A stretch of 39,596 bases of DNA, taken from contig JAACWS010000028.1 of assembly GCA_009991955.1 (NCBI GenBank), forward strand, positions 1-39,596, in the 5' to 3' direction. Shown piece by piece: positions 7,649-16,327 of the stretch. Numbering within the stretch: position 1 is the first letter of the stretch; the number at the start of each line of letters is the position of its first letter. Under the pieces are notes generated by a model. The model did not search any database. It was not told the origin of the DNA and saw only the letters and a program-made list of their open reading frames with translations. Origin of the DNA: Spirochaetales bacterium. Lineage in GTDB: Bacteria > Spirochaetota > Spirochaetia > DSM-27196 > Salinispiraceae. The position numbers and the translations under genes were made by a program.

Positions 7649-8404
7649 ATGGAATCAAACTTAGCGATGCAAACCAAGGATCTGGATTTTTTCTACGGTG
7701 ATTTTCAGGCTCTCTTCAAGGTGAGTTTAGACTTTCAAATAAAGCAGGTAACGGCCCTCATCGGTCCTTCGGGTTGTGGAAAAAGTACTCTGTTACGGTG
7801 CCTCAATCGTATGAACGACCTTATTCCAGATACCAAGGTCATTGGTCAGGTTAGCTTCGAAAATGTAAATATCTACAATCCCGAAGTCGACCCGGTCGAA
7901 ATTCGTCGGCGAGTGGGAATGGTATTCCAAAAACCAAATCCTTTCCCCAAGAGCATCTACGAGAATATCGCCTGGGGGGCCCGAATAAACGGCTTTCGGG
8001 GAGACATGGACGCCTTGGTTGAAACAAGCCTCAAACGTTGTGCCCTTTGGGACGAGGTAAAGGGAAAACTGCGACAAAACGCCCTGAGTCTTTCGGGGGG
8101 ACAACAACAGCGTCTGTGTATCGCTCGGACTATTGCCGTAGAACCGGATGTGATTCTCATGGACGAGCCAACCAGTGCCCTGGATCCCATTTCGACCGCA
8201 AAAATCGAAGAGCTTATTCTTGAACTCAAAGAGCGGTATTCGATTATTATTGTAACCCACAACATGCAACAGGCCGCCCGGGTTTCGGACCAAACAGCCT
8301 TCTTCTTGAACGGGTTCATCGTCGAGGTTGGAGCTACCAAGGAACTCTTTGCCAATCCCAAAGAAGACAAAACCAAGGCCTACATTTCCGGTCAATTTGG
8401 TTAA
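7649..8404 (+). CDS. pstB: Phosphate ABC transporter ATPase PstB
   Basis: A 251-aa ABC ATPase that powers phosphate import. It has Walker [10 protein letters not shown] (about 38-46), the Q-loop [19 protein letters not shown] typical of PstB, the signature LSGGQQQR, Walker [14 protein letters not shown], and the H-loop [16 protein letters not shown] precedes the ATG. It is the last gene of pstSCAB; phoU, usually next, is absent here, and no two-component pair is in the window. Confidence 0.95.
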   Translation: MESNLAMQTKDLDFFYGDFQALFKVSLDFQIKQVTALIGPSGCGKSTLLRCLNRMNDLIPDTKVIGQVSFENVNIYNPEVDPVEIRRRVGMVFQKPNPFPKSIYENIAWGARINGFRGDMDALVETSLKRCALWDEVKGKLRQNALSLSGGQQQRLCIARTIAVEPDVILMDEPTSALDPISTAKIEELILELKERYSIIIVTHNMQQAARVSDQTAFFLNGFIVEVGATKELFANPKEDKTKAYISGQFG

Positions 8405-8421
8405 GTTCAGACGATTAGGCA

Positions 8422-8444
8422 GCCCAGTTTTATACCCACTGGGC
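8422..8444. terminator. Hairpin between convergent pstB and srkA
   Basis: GCCCAGT (8422-8428) pairs with ACTGGGC (8438-8444) around a 9-nt loop. It overlaps the last codons of srkA and sits 18 bp past pstB. There is no good T-run on either side, so it may act as a 3' end stabiliser more than as an intrinsic terminator. Confidence 0.4.
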
Positions 8445-9404
8445 CTGGTCGCGTAAATCTTCCAGTTCCTTAATCCAGAAAGCCCGGCCTCCCCAGTCCG
8501 GGTTTTCTTGTTGAAACTTCGAATCTCCCCGTTGCCTATTTTGCCAGGCCAGGAAGTAGACCATCCGCATAAATCTCAGGGACTCGACCAACTCCAACTC
8601 GGTCTCGTTAAAGGGCACAAATTGCCGGTATCCTTCCAAAATAAGTTGCCACTCGGTCCAGGCCTCGGGGAGCCGGTCGGAAACCAACATCCATAGGTCT
8701 TGGACCGCTGGTCCTTTCATACAGTCGTCAAAATCGAAAAGAAGCAAACCTTCGACTGGTCCCCGATCCAAGATATTACCTCGGTGGACGTCGCCATGTA
8801 GTGCGCCCATTCGGGGAGCTACCCGATCAAAAATGTTGCTGGCTCTATGGGTCAAAGAACTAGCGAGGTCAAAAAACTCAACCGATACTTCTGGGTGTAC
8901 AACACCAGAGTTTTTCAGCTCCCTAAGGAAACGATCCGTTGCATCCTTAGGGGAATACACTATCCGGTGATTCATCGAAATAGTGGCAGAAGTTCGGTGA
9001 AGGCGCCCTACAATGCTCCCAAGTCGAATAAAGTCCTCCTCCCTCGTCGGGTCGAAGGTCCTGCCGGCTCGGCGGGGATAGAGGGCAAAGGCTCCGGTCG
9101 TTCCCCCGTAAGCTAAGGTCTGAAGGCTATACCCTTGGGAGTTTACTAAGGGCATTACCACCGGAACTTCTGCCTCTCCAAGGGCGAATACCAGATCGTG
9201 TTCTTCTTCAATGCCCGCGACGGTCCATCGACCGGGACGATAAAATTTTACAATCCACCTTCCACCATCCGTATCGGTCAGCCCGTAGACTCGATTTATA
9301 AAAGAATTGAAGGGCTCAATCGTCCCGTCTAGGTCGATTTCATAGGCTTCAGCGACCGCCTCTATCAGAACATGGGGGTTGAGGGTATCAAATTCTCCGG
9401 CCAT
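8430..9404 (-). CDS. srkA: SrkA/YihE-type stress response kinase
   Basis: A 324-aa aminoglycoside-phosphotransferase-fold Ser/Thr kinase. Motifs: NRVYGLTDTDGGRWIVKFYR with the nucleotide-binding Lys, RPGRW, EEHDLVFALGEAEVPVV, the catalytic loop HGDVHRGNIL and the metal-binding LLFDFDDCMKGPAVQDLWML. E. coli SrkA (328 aa) lowers stress-induced death and acts in the cytoplasm. The gene stands alone, divergent from the mechanosensitive channel gene. No Shine-Dalgarno is close to the ATG; a weak TTGCTG-17-TAGGCT ending 7 nt before the ATG might again give a leaderless message. Confidence 0.88.
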   Translation of the reverse strand: MAGEFDTLNPHVLIEAVAEAYEIDLDGTIEPFNSFINRVYGLTDTDGGRWIVKFYRPGRWTVAGIEEEHDLVFALGEAEVPVVMPLVNSQGYSLQTLAYGGTTGAFALYPRRAGRTFDPTREEDFIRLGSIVGRLHRTSATISMNHRIVYSPKDATDRFLRELKNSGVVHPEVSVEFFDLASSLTHRASNIFDRVAPRMGALHGDVHRGNILDRGPVEGLLLFDFDDCMKGPAVQDLWMLVSDRLPEAWTEWQLILEGYRQFVPFNETELELVESLRFMRMVYFLAWQNRQRGDSKFQQENPDWGGRAFWIKELEDLRDQAQWV

Positions 9405-9465
9405 ACTAGGGAGCCTATCCTTTCCTTAGGGAAACAGCAATCTAACCAATCAAGAGGGAGCGTGT

Positions 9466-10752
9466 ATGGTGTCAAATTTTCTCAGTCAGTTTTTCCGCCA
9501 ACTTGGGCTTTCTGAAGGCATTATTGATTTCACAATTCACATTACCTTGGGTACGGGGGTAATTCTTTTGGGTCTAATAGGTAGCGGGGTAGCCAGGCTT
9601 CTCCTAAACCGGGTGGTTACCCCAATAGTCCGTCGGAGCAATATCCCTTGGGCGAATGTTCTCGTAGAACAGGGTGGGCTCAATCGTCTAACCCCGTTGG
9701 TTGCCTGGCTCATTATTTCCCTTCTTGCCCCCTTTGTAGGAATTGGTAGCACCATATTTGGAGACTTTATTCTCCGTACTCTCCAAGGAGTATTCGTCGG
9801 TCTATTGGTAGTCAAGATAGGGGTAATCCTCGATGGAGCCAACAAAGTATACGAATCGTATCCAGTAAGTCGGCAGCGGCCAATCAAGGGCTACATTCAG
9901 TTGGTAAAGATTTTCCTTTTCATTCTTGGGGCAATACTCCTGGTAACTGCAATGCTCGATATTAGTCCCTTGGCTATCCTATCGGGATTCGGAGCGATGA
10001 GTGCAGTTATCTTGTTGCTTTTCAAAGATACCCTCTTAGGACTGGTCTCGGGGGTTCAACTTTCGTCTAACGACATGGTCCGCCTCGGAGACTGGATCGA
10101 AATGCCAAAGTACGGAGCGGACGGAGAAGTCATCGATATTACCCTTCAAACCGTAATGGTACAAAACTGGGACATGACAATAACTACGATACCGGTCTAC
10201 GCCCTCATTTCGGATAGTTTCAAGAATTGGCGGGGAATGAGCGAAGGGGGAGGTAGGCGGATGAAACGTAGTTTGTTTATCGATGCCTTGGGCATATCGT
10301 TTCTTAGCCGAGCCCAAATTCAAAAACTCGCCTCGGCTGAACTTCTTGGCTCTTATATCCGAGAGAAAATCGCCGACATAAAGGTGAACCCCGGAAGTGG
10401 AAGAAATGGCGACATTAGTCGACGGAGGCTCACTAACCTGGGTACTTTTCGCCAATACGCATCCGAGTACCTTCAAAGACACCCGGGAATTAACCACGAT
10501 ATGACCTGCATGGTTCGTCAATTACAATCGACTCCAATGGGGGTGCCAATTGAGCTTTATGCTTTCACCCGGGAAAAGGCGTGGATAGCCCACGAACGAC
10601 TGCAATCGGATATCTTTGACCACCTTATTTCAGTTCTTCCTTTTTTTGGCCTTCGGCTCTATCAATATCCCTCCGCAGGAGTTGAAGTATCGAGTTCCCA
10701 AGGGCTACCGCTGCCGGTCCTCGAGGGGTTCCCGCTCGATAGGCGAAAATAA
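9466..10752 (+). CDS. MscS-family mechanosensitive channel, YbdG type
   Basis: A 428-aa inner-membrane channel. About five transmembrane helices occupy residues 18-190; the pore-lining helix ILSGFGAMSAVILLLFKDTL leads into the MscS beta domain. NWDMTITTIPVYALISDSFK and NWRGMSEGGGRRMKRSLFID are hallmarks of the YbdG (miniconductance) subgroup, which protects against mild osmotic stress. GAGGGAG precedes the ATG. The 3' end overlaps the convergent LysR gene by 128 bp, and both protein ends look genuine. Confidence 0.9.
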   Translation: MVSNFLSQFFRQLGLSEGIIDFTIHITLGTGVILLGLIGSGVARLLLNRVVTPIVRRSNIPWANVLVEQGGLNRLTPLVAWLIISLLAPFVGIGSTIFGDFILRTLQGVFVGLLVVKIGVILDGANKVYESYPVSRQRPIKGYIQLVKIFLFILGAILLVTAMLDISPLAILSGFGAMSAVILLLFKDTLLGLVSGVQLSSNDMVRLGDWIEMPKYGADGEVIDITLQTVMVQNWDMTITTIPVYALISDSFKNWRGMSEGGGRRMKRSLFIDALGISFLSRAQIQKLASAELLGSYIREKIADIKVNPGSGRNGDISRRRLTNLGTFRQYASEYLQRHPGINHDMTCMVRQLQSTPMGVPIELYAFTREKAWIAHERLQSDIFDHLISVLPFFGLRLYQYPSAGVEVSSSQGLPLPVLEGFPLDRRK

Positions 10753-11542
10753 GAGTTCTTGAGGGAGTAGGGGGAGCAATTTCGAGGTAGGCAACGCCCC
10801 AGGCCTTACGAATCATCCGGGGAACCAGGCTTATTCCAAGTCCCGCGGCTACCAGGCCCTGGACGGTTTCGATTTCTGCACTTTCATAGACTACCCTCGG
10901 GGTTACCCCCGCGTCTTCGAGGGCTCGGCGGACAATGGTAGAGAATCCGTGGCCTTGTTTCATGAGGATTATGGGCTCTTCGGCCAGGCTCGAAAGGGCA
11001 ACAACTCCGGCTCCCGATAGTCGATGGTCCGGAGGGACCGCCAAATAGAGGGGTTCGGTAAACAGTGTTTCCCCTACCAGCCCATCGGTCAGTCCTGCCT
11101 CGTCAAGAATTGCCCCATCAATTTCTAATCCCAACAGGGCCCGGGCCAAACCGGGGGAACTTTCTTCCCATAGTTCGACCCTAATTCCCGGGTATGTATC
11201 GTGAAAGTAGGCCAATATTTCTGGCAATACGTAGGCTCCGGTGGTGGGCAGACATCCCAGGCGGACCCGGCCCCGGGTTAAACCATCTAATTGTTCCATT
11301 TCTTCCCGAACTTTTTCGGTTTGGTGTTCAATTTCTATCGCTCTGGGTAAGAAGAGTTCTCCCCGGTTGGTTAAGAGTATTCCACCCCGGGCCCGGAGAA
11401 AGAGAGGGCCCCGGAGTTCACTCTCCAGTTTTTGAATCTGGGCCGATAGGCTCGGTTGGCTTACGTGGCACTCTTTGGCCGCTTTGGTAAAGGACTTATT
11501 CCGGTATACCTCGAGAAAGTATCGAATCTGATGAATTTCCAT
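10625..11542 (-). CDS. LysR-family transcriptional regulator
   Basis: A 305-aa regulator, normal length for LysR proteins. The N-terminal winged helix is MEIHQIRYFLEVYRNKSFTK (residues 1-20) with AAKECHVSQPSLSAQIQKLE as the helix-turn-helix. The rest is the two-lobed effector domain (GRVRLGCLPTTGAYVLPEIL, AAGLGISLVPRM). The start at 11542 is fixed by the family N-terminus and an AGGA upstream; the frame extends to 11734 without support. It resembles the OxyR/CynR branch, but the inducer is unknown. It is divergent from the DUF4139 gene (82-bp gap), a likely target. Its last 128 bp overlap the channel gene. Confidence 0.9.
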   Translation of the reverse strand: MEIHQIRYFLEVYRNKSFTKAAKECHVSQPSLSAQIQKLESELRGPLFLRARGGILLTNRGELFLPRAIEIEHQTEKVREEMEQLDGLTRGRVRLGCLPTTGAYVLPEILAYFHDTYPGIRVELWEESSPGLARALLGLEIDGAILDEAGLTDGLVGETLFTEPLYLAVPPDHRLSGAGVVALSSLAEEPIILMKQGHGFSTIVRRALEDAGVTPRVVYESAEIETVQGLVAAGLGISLVPRMIRKAWGVAYLEIAPPTPSRTLIFAYRAGTPRGPAAVALGNSILQLLRRDIDRAEGQKKEELK

Positions 11543-11624
11543 AGGTTTCCTGCCCACCTCCAGTCTTTTTTGGACGAATCGGGTACAATTAGTGCTACCC
11601 TTAGTATGGAGGAGATCTTTCATC

Positions 11625-13688
11625 ATGAACATAAAAAAACCTCGACCTTTGGCGGTCTTTTTGTTGATTCTCGCCTTCGGGTTTCCCATTTTTGGTGGAG
11701 GTAACCGCTCCGCCGCACCGGTGGAGAGAGTCAAAGAGGATGCTCAGGTGGACATTTCTCGGGTCGTCCTCTACTCAAGCGGAGTAGGGTATTTTGAATT
11801 TTCTGGTCAAGTAGAGGGAGACCAAGAGCTTACCCTCCTATTTTCTCGTTCCCAGCTCAACGATGTCCTTAAGTCGATGACCGTTCGGGACTTGGATGGT
11901 GGACAGATTTCTTCAGTGGTCTATCCTGGAATCGATCCTCTTGAGCGGACCCTGGGGAGTTTTCGGATCGATTTGAGTACCAATCCCGGTCTCCCGGACA
12001 TTCTCCGTCAAGTTCGAGGGGTACGAGTGCGAGTCGATCCGTCGACCGGGCCCTCCGTATCGGGAACAATTATTGGGGTTCGTTCGGTTCTGGATTCCGA
12101 AGGTGTAAGCAGGGAGGAACTCACCTTGCAAACTTCCCGAGGTCTACAAACCTTCTACCTTGACGAGGTAACATCGCTGGCCTTTGACGACCCGGCCCTC
12201 CAGCGAGAGCTGACCCAGGCCCTGAATGTCTTGGCCACCCAGTCGGACTCAAATGTCCAGCCTGTCAGAATTCAGTTCACTGGTTCGGGAACCCGGAGGG
12301 TTCGAGTGTCCTTTGTTTCCGAGACCCCTGTTTGGAAGACCAGTTATCGGGTTGATTTAGGAAACTTCGATGCCGATGCTTCCGGGGTCAACTCCTATCT
12401 CCAGGCTTGGGCGATTGTAGAAAATACTTCGGAGGTCGATTGGGATTCTGTTCAATTGTCGTTAGTTTCGGGATCCCCGGTCTCGTTTATTCAAGATCTT
12501 TCTACCCCGCTCTACCTCCAACGGCCAGTCGTCGCGGTTCAGGCCCAGGAGAAGATAGCACCCCAGGCATACGATCGGGGCGCCATCGCCGATGAATCCT
12601 ACGCTTTTGAACCTGCTCCCGCCCCCGCCATGGCGACCGCACCTCGGGCTGTCCGTTCACCGGTTATCTCATCGCCGGTTCTGGAAGCCTCGGGCGTACA
12701 GCCCCAAGTCCAGGGAAACGAAGGGGCCTACAACTATGAGTTTGTCCTGGAAGAACAGCTTTCCATTCCCCGGCACCAAAGTGGTCTCATCCCCCTGGTA
12801 GCCCAAGAAATTCCCGGGCGCCTTTTGAGTATTTATACCTACGGCAGTTCCTCGGTGCACCCGTACGCTGGGGTGCAGTTAGAAAATACTACCGGTTCCC
12901 GGCTACCGTCTGGCCCGGTTACCTTTTTCCAAAACGGTATCTATGCGGGTGATGGGCTGCTTCAGAGTTGGGGCAAGGACGAGAATCGCATAATCACCTT
13001 TGCCCAAGATCTAAGCCTACGAGTGGGTGTCCAGCCCTTGCAGACCCAAACGGTGGCCCGAATAGTCATTAACCAAGGAGTTCTTCGCATCGAGCGTAGG
13101 GTCGACTATCAAACTGAGTACGAGATACAGCCCGGGGAAGAAAGGGCAAGGTTTCTCATTTTGGAACATCCCCGTAATGCATCACGAATTCTCGAGCCCT
13201 TCACTACTAATGGAATCACCCTTGAGGAGGCAACCCTTACCCACTATCGGTTTGGACTCCCAGTGCCTCCGGGACCGAGTGTATCCGTTTTGGTCAAAGA
13301 ATTTCAAATTCTTGAACAAAGTATTGTTCTTCTTTCGACCCGCGCGGAAACCTTCTTGGCCTATCTGAACGAAGGGGCAATTACCCCCGCTGTTGCCCAA
13401 GCCTTAGAACGAGCGGCCCAGTTACGACGCGAAATAGAGGCTGTAGAAGTTCGAATTTCCCAGCTCAACCAGTCTCGAACCGCAGCGGTCAATAATCAGG
13501 CCCGTATCCGTAGTAACCTTGAAGCTGTCGATCGAGAATCGAGCCAAGGGCACGTTTTCTTGACCCGGCTTTTATCTCTCGAAGACGAAATTAACCGGAT
13601 CGATGAGGATCTCATAAAGTCCCGAGAAGATCTGGCGATTGCCCGTAGTTGGTTCGAGTCTTTCATAAATGATCTGACGGTAGAGTAA
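11625..13688 (+). CDS. Exported DUF4139 domain protein
   Basis: A 687-aa protein with a signal peptide (about residues 1-30). The N-terminal region (ISRVVLYSSGVGYFEFSG) and middle segment (SFVSETPVWKTSYRVDL, AWAIVENTSEVDWDSVQLSLVSG read as AWAIVENTSEVDW and DSVQLSLVSG) are the DUF4139 signature (related to MuiA proteins). A Pro/Ala-rich linker lies near 325-365. The C-terminus (about 590-680) is a predicted coiled coil (RREIEAVEVRISQLNQSR). The ATG at 11625 follows GGAGGAG; the frame's earlier start at 11592 is not needed. Function of the family is unknown; location is predicted periplasmic or outer surface. Confidence 0.85.
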   Translation: MNIKKPRPLAVFLLILAFGFPIFGGGNRSAAPVERVKEDAQVDISRVVLYSSGVGYFEFSGQVEGDQELTLLFSRSQLNDVLKSMTVRDLDGGQISSVVYPGIDPLERTLGSFRIDLSTNPGLPDILRQVRGVRVRVDPSTGPSVSGTIIGVRSVLDSEGVSREELTLQTSRGLQTFYLDEVTSLAFDDPALQRELTQALNVLATQSDSNVQPVRIQFTGSGTRRVRVSFVSETPVWKTSYRVDLGNFDADASGVNSYLQAWAIVENTSEVDWDSVQLSLVSGSPVSFIQDLSTPLYLQRPVVAVQAQEKIAPQAYDRGAIADESYAFEPAPAPAMATAPRAVRSPVISSPVLEASGVQPQVQGNEGAYNYEFVLEEQLSIPRHQSGLIPLVAQEIPGRLLSIYTYGSSSVHPYAGVQLENTTGSRLPSGPVTFFQNGIYAGDGLLQSWGKDENRIITFAQDLSLRVGVQPLQTQTVARIVINQGVLRIERRVDYQTEYEIQPGEERARFLILEHPRNASRILEPFTTNGITLEEATLTHYRFGLPVPPGPSVSVLVKEFQILEQSIVLLSTRAETFLAYLNEGAITPAVAQALERAAQLRREIEAVEVRISQLNQSRTAAVNNQARIRSNLEAVDRESSQGHVFLTRLLSLEDEINRIDEDLIKSREDLAIARSWFESFINDLTVE

Positions 13689-13903
13689 GATCGATTGCAT
13701 CGAAGAAGGATATAAAAGGCGTTGGGTATCTTTAATATTAAACAAATTCAATAGGAAAGAGTCTATGCATAGAAAATAATAGCATGCATAGAATATTAAT
13801 GTGAAAACATTCACAATAAAATTAAAAATAATATTTAAAACGCTGTATTGACACATAACTTTTTTAGTGTAACTATAGGGTATCCATATCTCAGGAGGAT
13901 ACG
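13689..13903. promoter_or_regulatory. AT-rich regulatory gap before the FMN lipoprotein gene
   Basis: This 215-bp gap is far more AT-rich than its surroundings. It contains the palindrome TCTATGCATAGA (13761-13772) with a second GCATGCATAGA nearby, the small hairpin GTGAAAACATTCAC (13801-13814), and TTGACA at 13848-13853 followed after 17 bp by AACTAT, a promoter with a good -35 and weak -10. AGGAGG precedes the next ATG. The repeated ATGCATAGAA could be binding sites for a regulator. Confidence 0.45.
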
Positions 13904-14818
13904 ATGAAGAAAGCGATTTTATTTTTATTGGCAGCAAGCTTCGTTCTATATAGTTGTGGAACCGAAGCCCCAGCGGCCGTAACTACCAGCGAAGCTCTCG
14001 CTGATTCTGCAACGGCTACCTACTACTATGTCTCCCACCAAGGCGGATACATCGGTGAAGCTACCGTAACCGTAGGTGCAAACAACGAAGTTGTTTCTGC
14101 TTCAATGGCTGAATGGCAAGGACCCAACGGATGGGCCGAGCATAATAGCGAAGATGGCAAAAGCCTCGTGGATGGAGCCGTTGTTCGAGTACCCGATCCA
14201 TTGGCCAACTTGAGCAACCCTAATCCCCAAGTAAAAGGGTACATGTTCTACATCTACCATGCCCGTGAGGGAATTGCTACTTGGCTCCAGTACACCCCAG
14301 GGGCCGACGGATTTACCCGACCAACTCGTCAGTACGAGCGAGACTTCGAAGGTCTCATGGGTAACCCCATTCGGTCCGCTGCCTATGCCGAAGCTGCCCG
14401 TAACGATACCCTGGTGAACGTCACCATCGAGGGGAACCGAGTAAACGTTGGGAAACCTGCAAGCCAGACTGTCCACTACGGGCACATGGACAAAGCAAAT
14501 CCTAACTCGGTCTACATGGCAACCAGCGGAAGTAGTATTGGTTACCGGTTCAATAACGCAGCTCTTCTTGAGTTCTTCAAAGCGAACCCGACTGCAGATT
14601 ACACCGCAACCCGCATGGTTGAGACGAAGATTACCTTGGCTGCAAACCCAGCAATAGACGCGAAATCAAACATTGCTGCATATTCCCAAGAAACCGATCG
14701 AGTTTTTGCAGTTGCTGACGCTGTCAGTGGTGCAACCTACAGTGACTTCCCCCACTACGCCTTGGGACTCCAAGAAGCGTATAAGGCCGCTGTTGCTACT
14801 CGGTACGTAAAGTTCTAA
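13904..14818 (+). CDS. FMN-binding-domain lipoprotein, probably flavinylated
   Basis: A 304-aa lipoprotein: signal peptide MKKAILFLLAASFVLYSC with the lipobox LYSC (Cys18). The C-terminal motif DAVSGAT (about 272-278) fits the ApbE flavinylation signature D-x-x-(S/T)-G-A-(T/S), in which the last Thr receives FMN covalently; this is characteristic of FMN_bind domains. The repeated opening YYYVSHQGGYIGEATVTVGA may be a second, degenerate copy of the same fold. Such lipoproteins carry electrons at the cell surface or periplasm. No apbE is nearby. A strong AGGAGG precedes the ATG, and a terminator follows. Confidence 0.75.
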   Translation: MKKAILFLLAASFVLYSCGTEAPAAVTTSEALADSATATYYYVSHQGGYIGEATVTVGANNEVVSASMAEWQGPNGWAEHNSEDGKSLVDGAVVRVPDPLANLSNPNPQVKGYMFYIYHAREGIATWLQYTPGADGFTRPTRQYERDFEGLMGNPIRSAAYAEAARNDTLVNVTIEGNRVNVGKPASQTVHYGHMDKANPNSVYMATSGSSIGYRFNNAALLEFFKANPTADYTATRMVETKITLAANPAIDAKSNIAAYSQETDRVFAVADAVSGATYSDFPHYALGLQEAYKAAVATRYVKF

Positions 14819-14839
14819 GAATCACCCATACGAATAAAG

Positions 14840-14872
14840 AAGGCTGTCTGCTCTTTGCGGACAGCCTTTTTT
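14840..14872 (+). terminator. Intrinsic terminator after the FMN lipoprotein gene
   Basis: AAGGCTGTC (14840-14848) pairs perfectly with GACAGCCTT (14860-14868), followed by a T-run. Confidence 0.88.
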
Positions 14873-14900
14873 CGATTTGTCGGGTACCCTCGTTTGGAAT

Positions 14901-14990
14901 GGGGACTCCAAAACCCTTTGTTCTAAATCGGCCTGGGCTTTTTAGCCATCGCGATGCTACGACCATCAAGGCCAGAAAACCTACTTTTTT
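14901..14990 (-). repeat. Dispersed structured repeat, copy E
   Basis: On the minus strand this copy has GGCCTTGATGGTC (14961-14973) and GGCCGATTTAGAACAAAGG (14915-14933), identical to copy A and with the same 27-nt spacing. The apical arms differ in sequence (GGTCGTAGC and GCGATGGCT), yet as minus-strand RNA they still pair mostly through G-U wobbles. The outer stem is CTCAAAA with TTTTGGAG, one mismatch. It begins inside the last codons of argG, so it would form the 3' end of the argR-CBDG transcript. Confidence 0.78.
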
Positions 14991-16327
14991 GAGAATCCGG
15001 CCATTTCGGCCATTTCTAAGGCTGGGCCTTCGATGTTTTTTCGCTTCTGATGTACCAGAGCCTGAACTCCCGTAGAAAGCCCGTACAAGTTTATAAATCC
15101 TGTGGCATCCCTATGATCGTAGGCACTCTCACCAAAACTGGCTAGGTCCTCGATATAGAGGCTGAACGGGCTCTTTCGGCCGACAACCTGGATATTCCCC
15201 TTGTAGAGGGATAACCGCACGCTACCGGTACAATACTTAGCTGCCTGTTCCATATATCCATCCATAGAGTCTCGGAAGAGGGTGAACCACTTGCCCGAAT
15301 AGATAATGTCGGCGTATTTTAGGGCCATCTGGTTCTTCATACCCAGGGTGTCAAAATCCATGGTAATCATTTCCAGTTCCCGAAGAGCTCGATAGAGGAC
15401 GGTTCCTGCAGGGGTCTCGTAGACTCCCCGGCTCTTCATTCCTACAACCCGAGTCTCTACAACGTCTGTCCGGCCGACACCATTTTCTCCGGCGATCTTG
15501 TTCAACTTTTCCAAAAGGTCGAGGGGTTTCATCGGTTTGCCGTTCATACCAACGGGAAAGCCCTTTTCAAACTCCACGGTAATTTCAGTTTCTTGGTCTG
15601 GCGCCTTGCGGGGATCGACGGTCAAGAGAAACATATCTTCTTCGGGCCGGTTCCAGGTGTTTTCGAGAATTCCACCTTCGTGGCTCATATGCCAAATATT
15701 CCAGTCTCGGCTATAAATGTTTTTCTTGCTGATGTTGCCGATTGGGATGTGGTGCTTCTGGGCATAATCGATTGCTTGTTCTCGACTGCGAATGTCCCAG
15801 ATTCGCCAGGGGGCAATAATATGCAAATGAGGAGCCAGGGCCTTGTAAGTAAGTTCGAAACGAACCTGGTCGTTGCCCTTTCCTGTGCACCCGTGGGCTA
15901 CGGCGTCAGCTTTTTCTTCCAGGGCAATTTCGACCTGTTTCTTGGCCTGAAGGGGGCGGGCGATGCTCGTTCCCAACAGGTACTTGCCCTCGTAAATTGC
16001 GCCGGCTCGAAGCATGGGCCACAGATAATCTTTGGCGAACTCTTCCCGGGCATCGATGATGTAGAGTTTACTGGCTCCGCTGGCATGGGCCTTTTTTTCC
16101 ATGGCCCCCCAGTCTTCGTCTTGACCTACGTTGACACAGACCCCAACGATCTCGGGGTTGCCGTAGTTCTCTTTAAGCCAGGGGATGATGATCGAAGTAT
16201 CGAGCCCTCCGGAATAGGCCAGGACAATTTTTTTAATTTCCTTGGACTTGCTGGGTTGATCCGAGCTGGTTGCCCCGCTGGCCGCCTGGTCGCCGGTTTC
16301 TCCGGGAATCCACTTTACCTGCTGCAT
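14981..16327 (-). CDS. argG: Argininosuccinate synthase
   Basis: A 448-aa enzyme that joins citrulline and aspartate with ATP. The P-loop AYSGGLDTSIIIPWLKENYG (about 33-52), HGCTGKGNDQVRFE and YSRDWNIWHMSHEGG are diagnostic. An N-terminal extension of about 30 residues, Ser/Ala-rich, precedes the catalytic fold; the ATG is nevertheless likely because it overlaps the argD stop (TAATG) and GGAGG is upstream. It is the last gene of the arg operon. argF and argH are not in the window. Confidence 0.95.
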   Translation of the reverse strand: MQQVKWIPGETGDQAASGATSSDQPSKSKEIKKIVLAYSGGLDTSIIIPWLKENYGNPEIVGVCVNVGQDEDWGAMEKKAHASGASKLYIIDAREEFAKDYLWPMLRAGAIYEGKYLLGTSIARPLQAKKQVEIALEEKADAVAHGCTGKGNDQVRFELTYKALAPHLHIIAPWRIWDIRSREQAIDYAQKHHIPIGNISKKNIYSRDWNIWHMSHEGGILENTWNRPEEDMFLLTVDPRKAPDQETEITVEFEKGFPVGMNGKPMKPLDLLEKLNKIAGENGVGRTDVVETRVVGMKSRGVYETPAGTVLYRALRELEMITMDFDTLGMKNQMALKYADIIYSGKWFTLFRDSMDGYMEQAAKYCTGSVRLSLYKGNIQVVGRKSPFSLYIEDLASFGESAYDHRDATGFINLYGLSTGVQALVHQKRKNIEGPALEMAEMAGFSKK

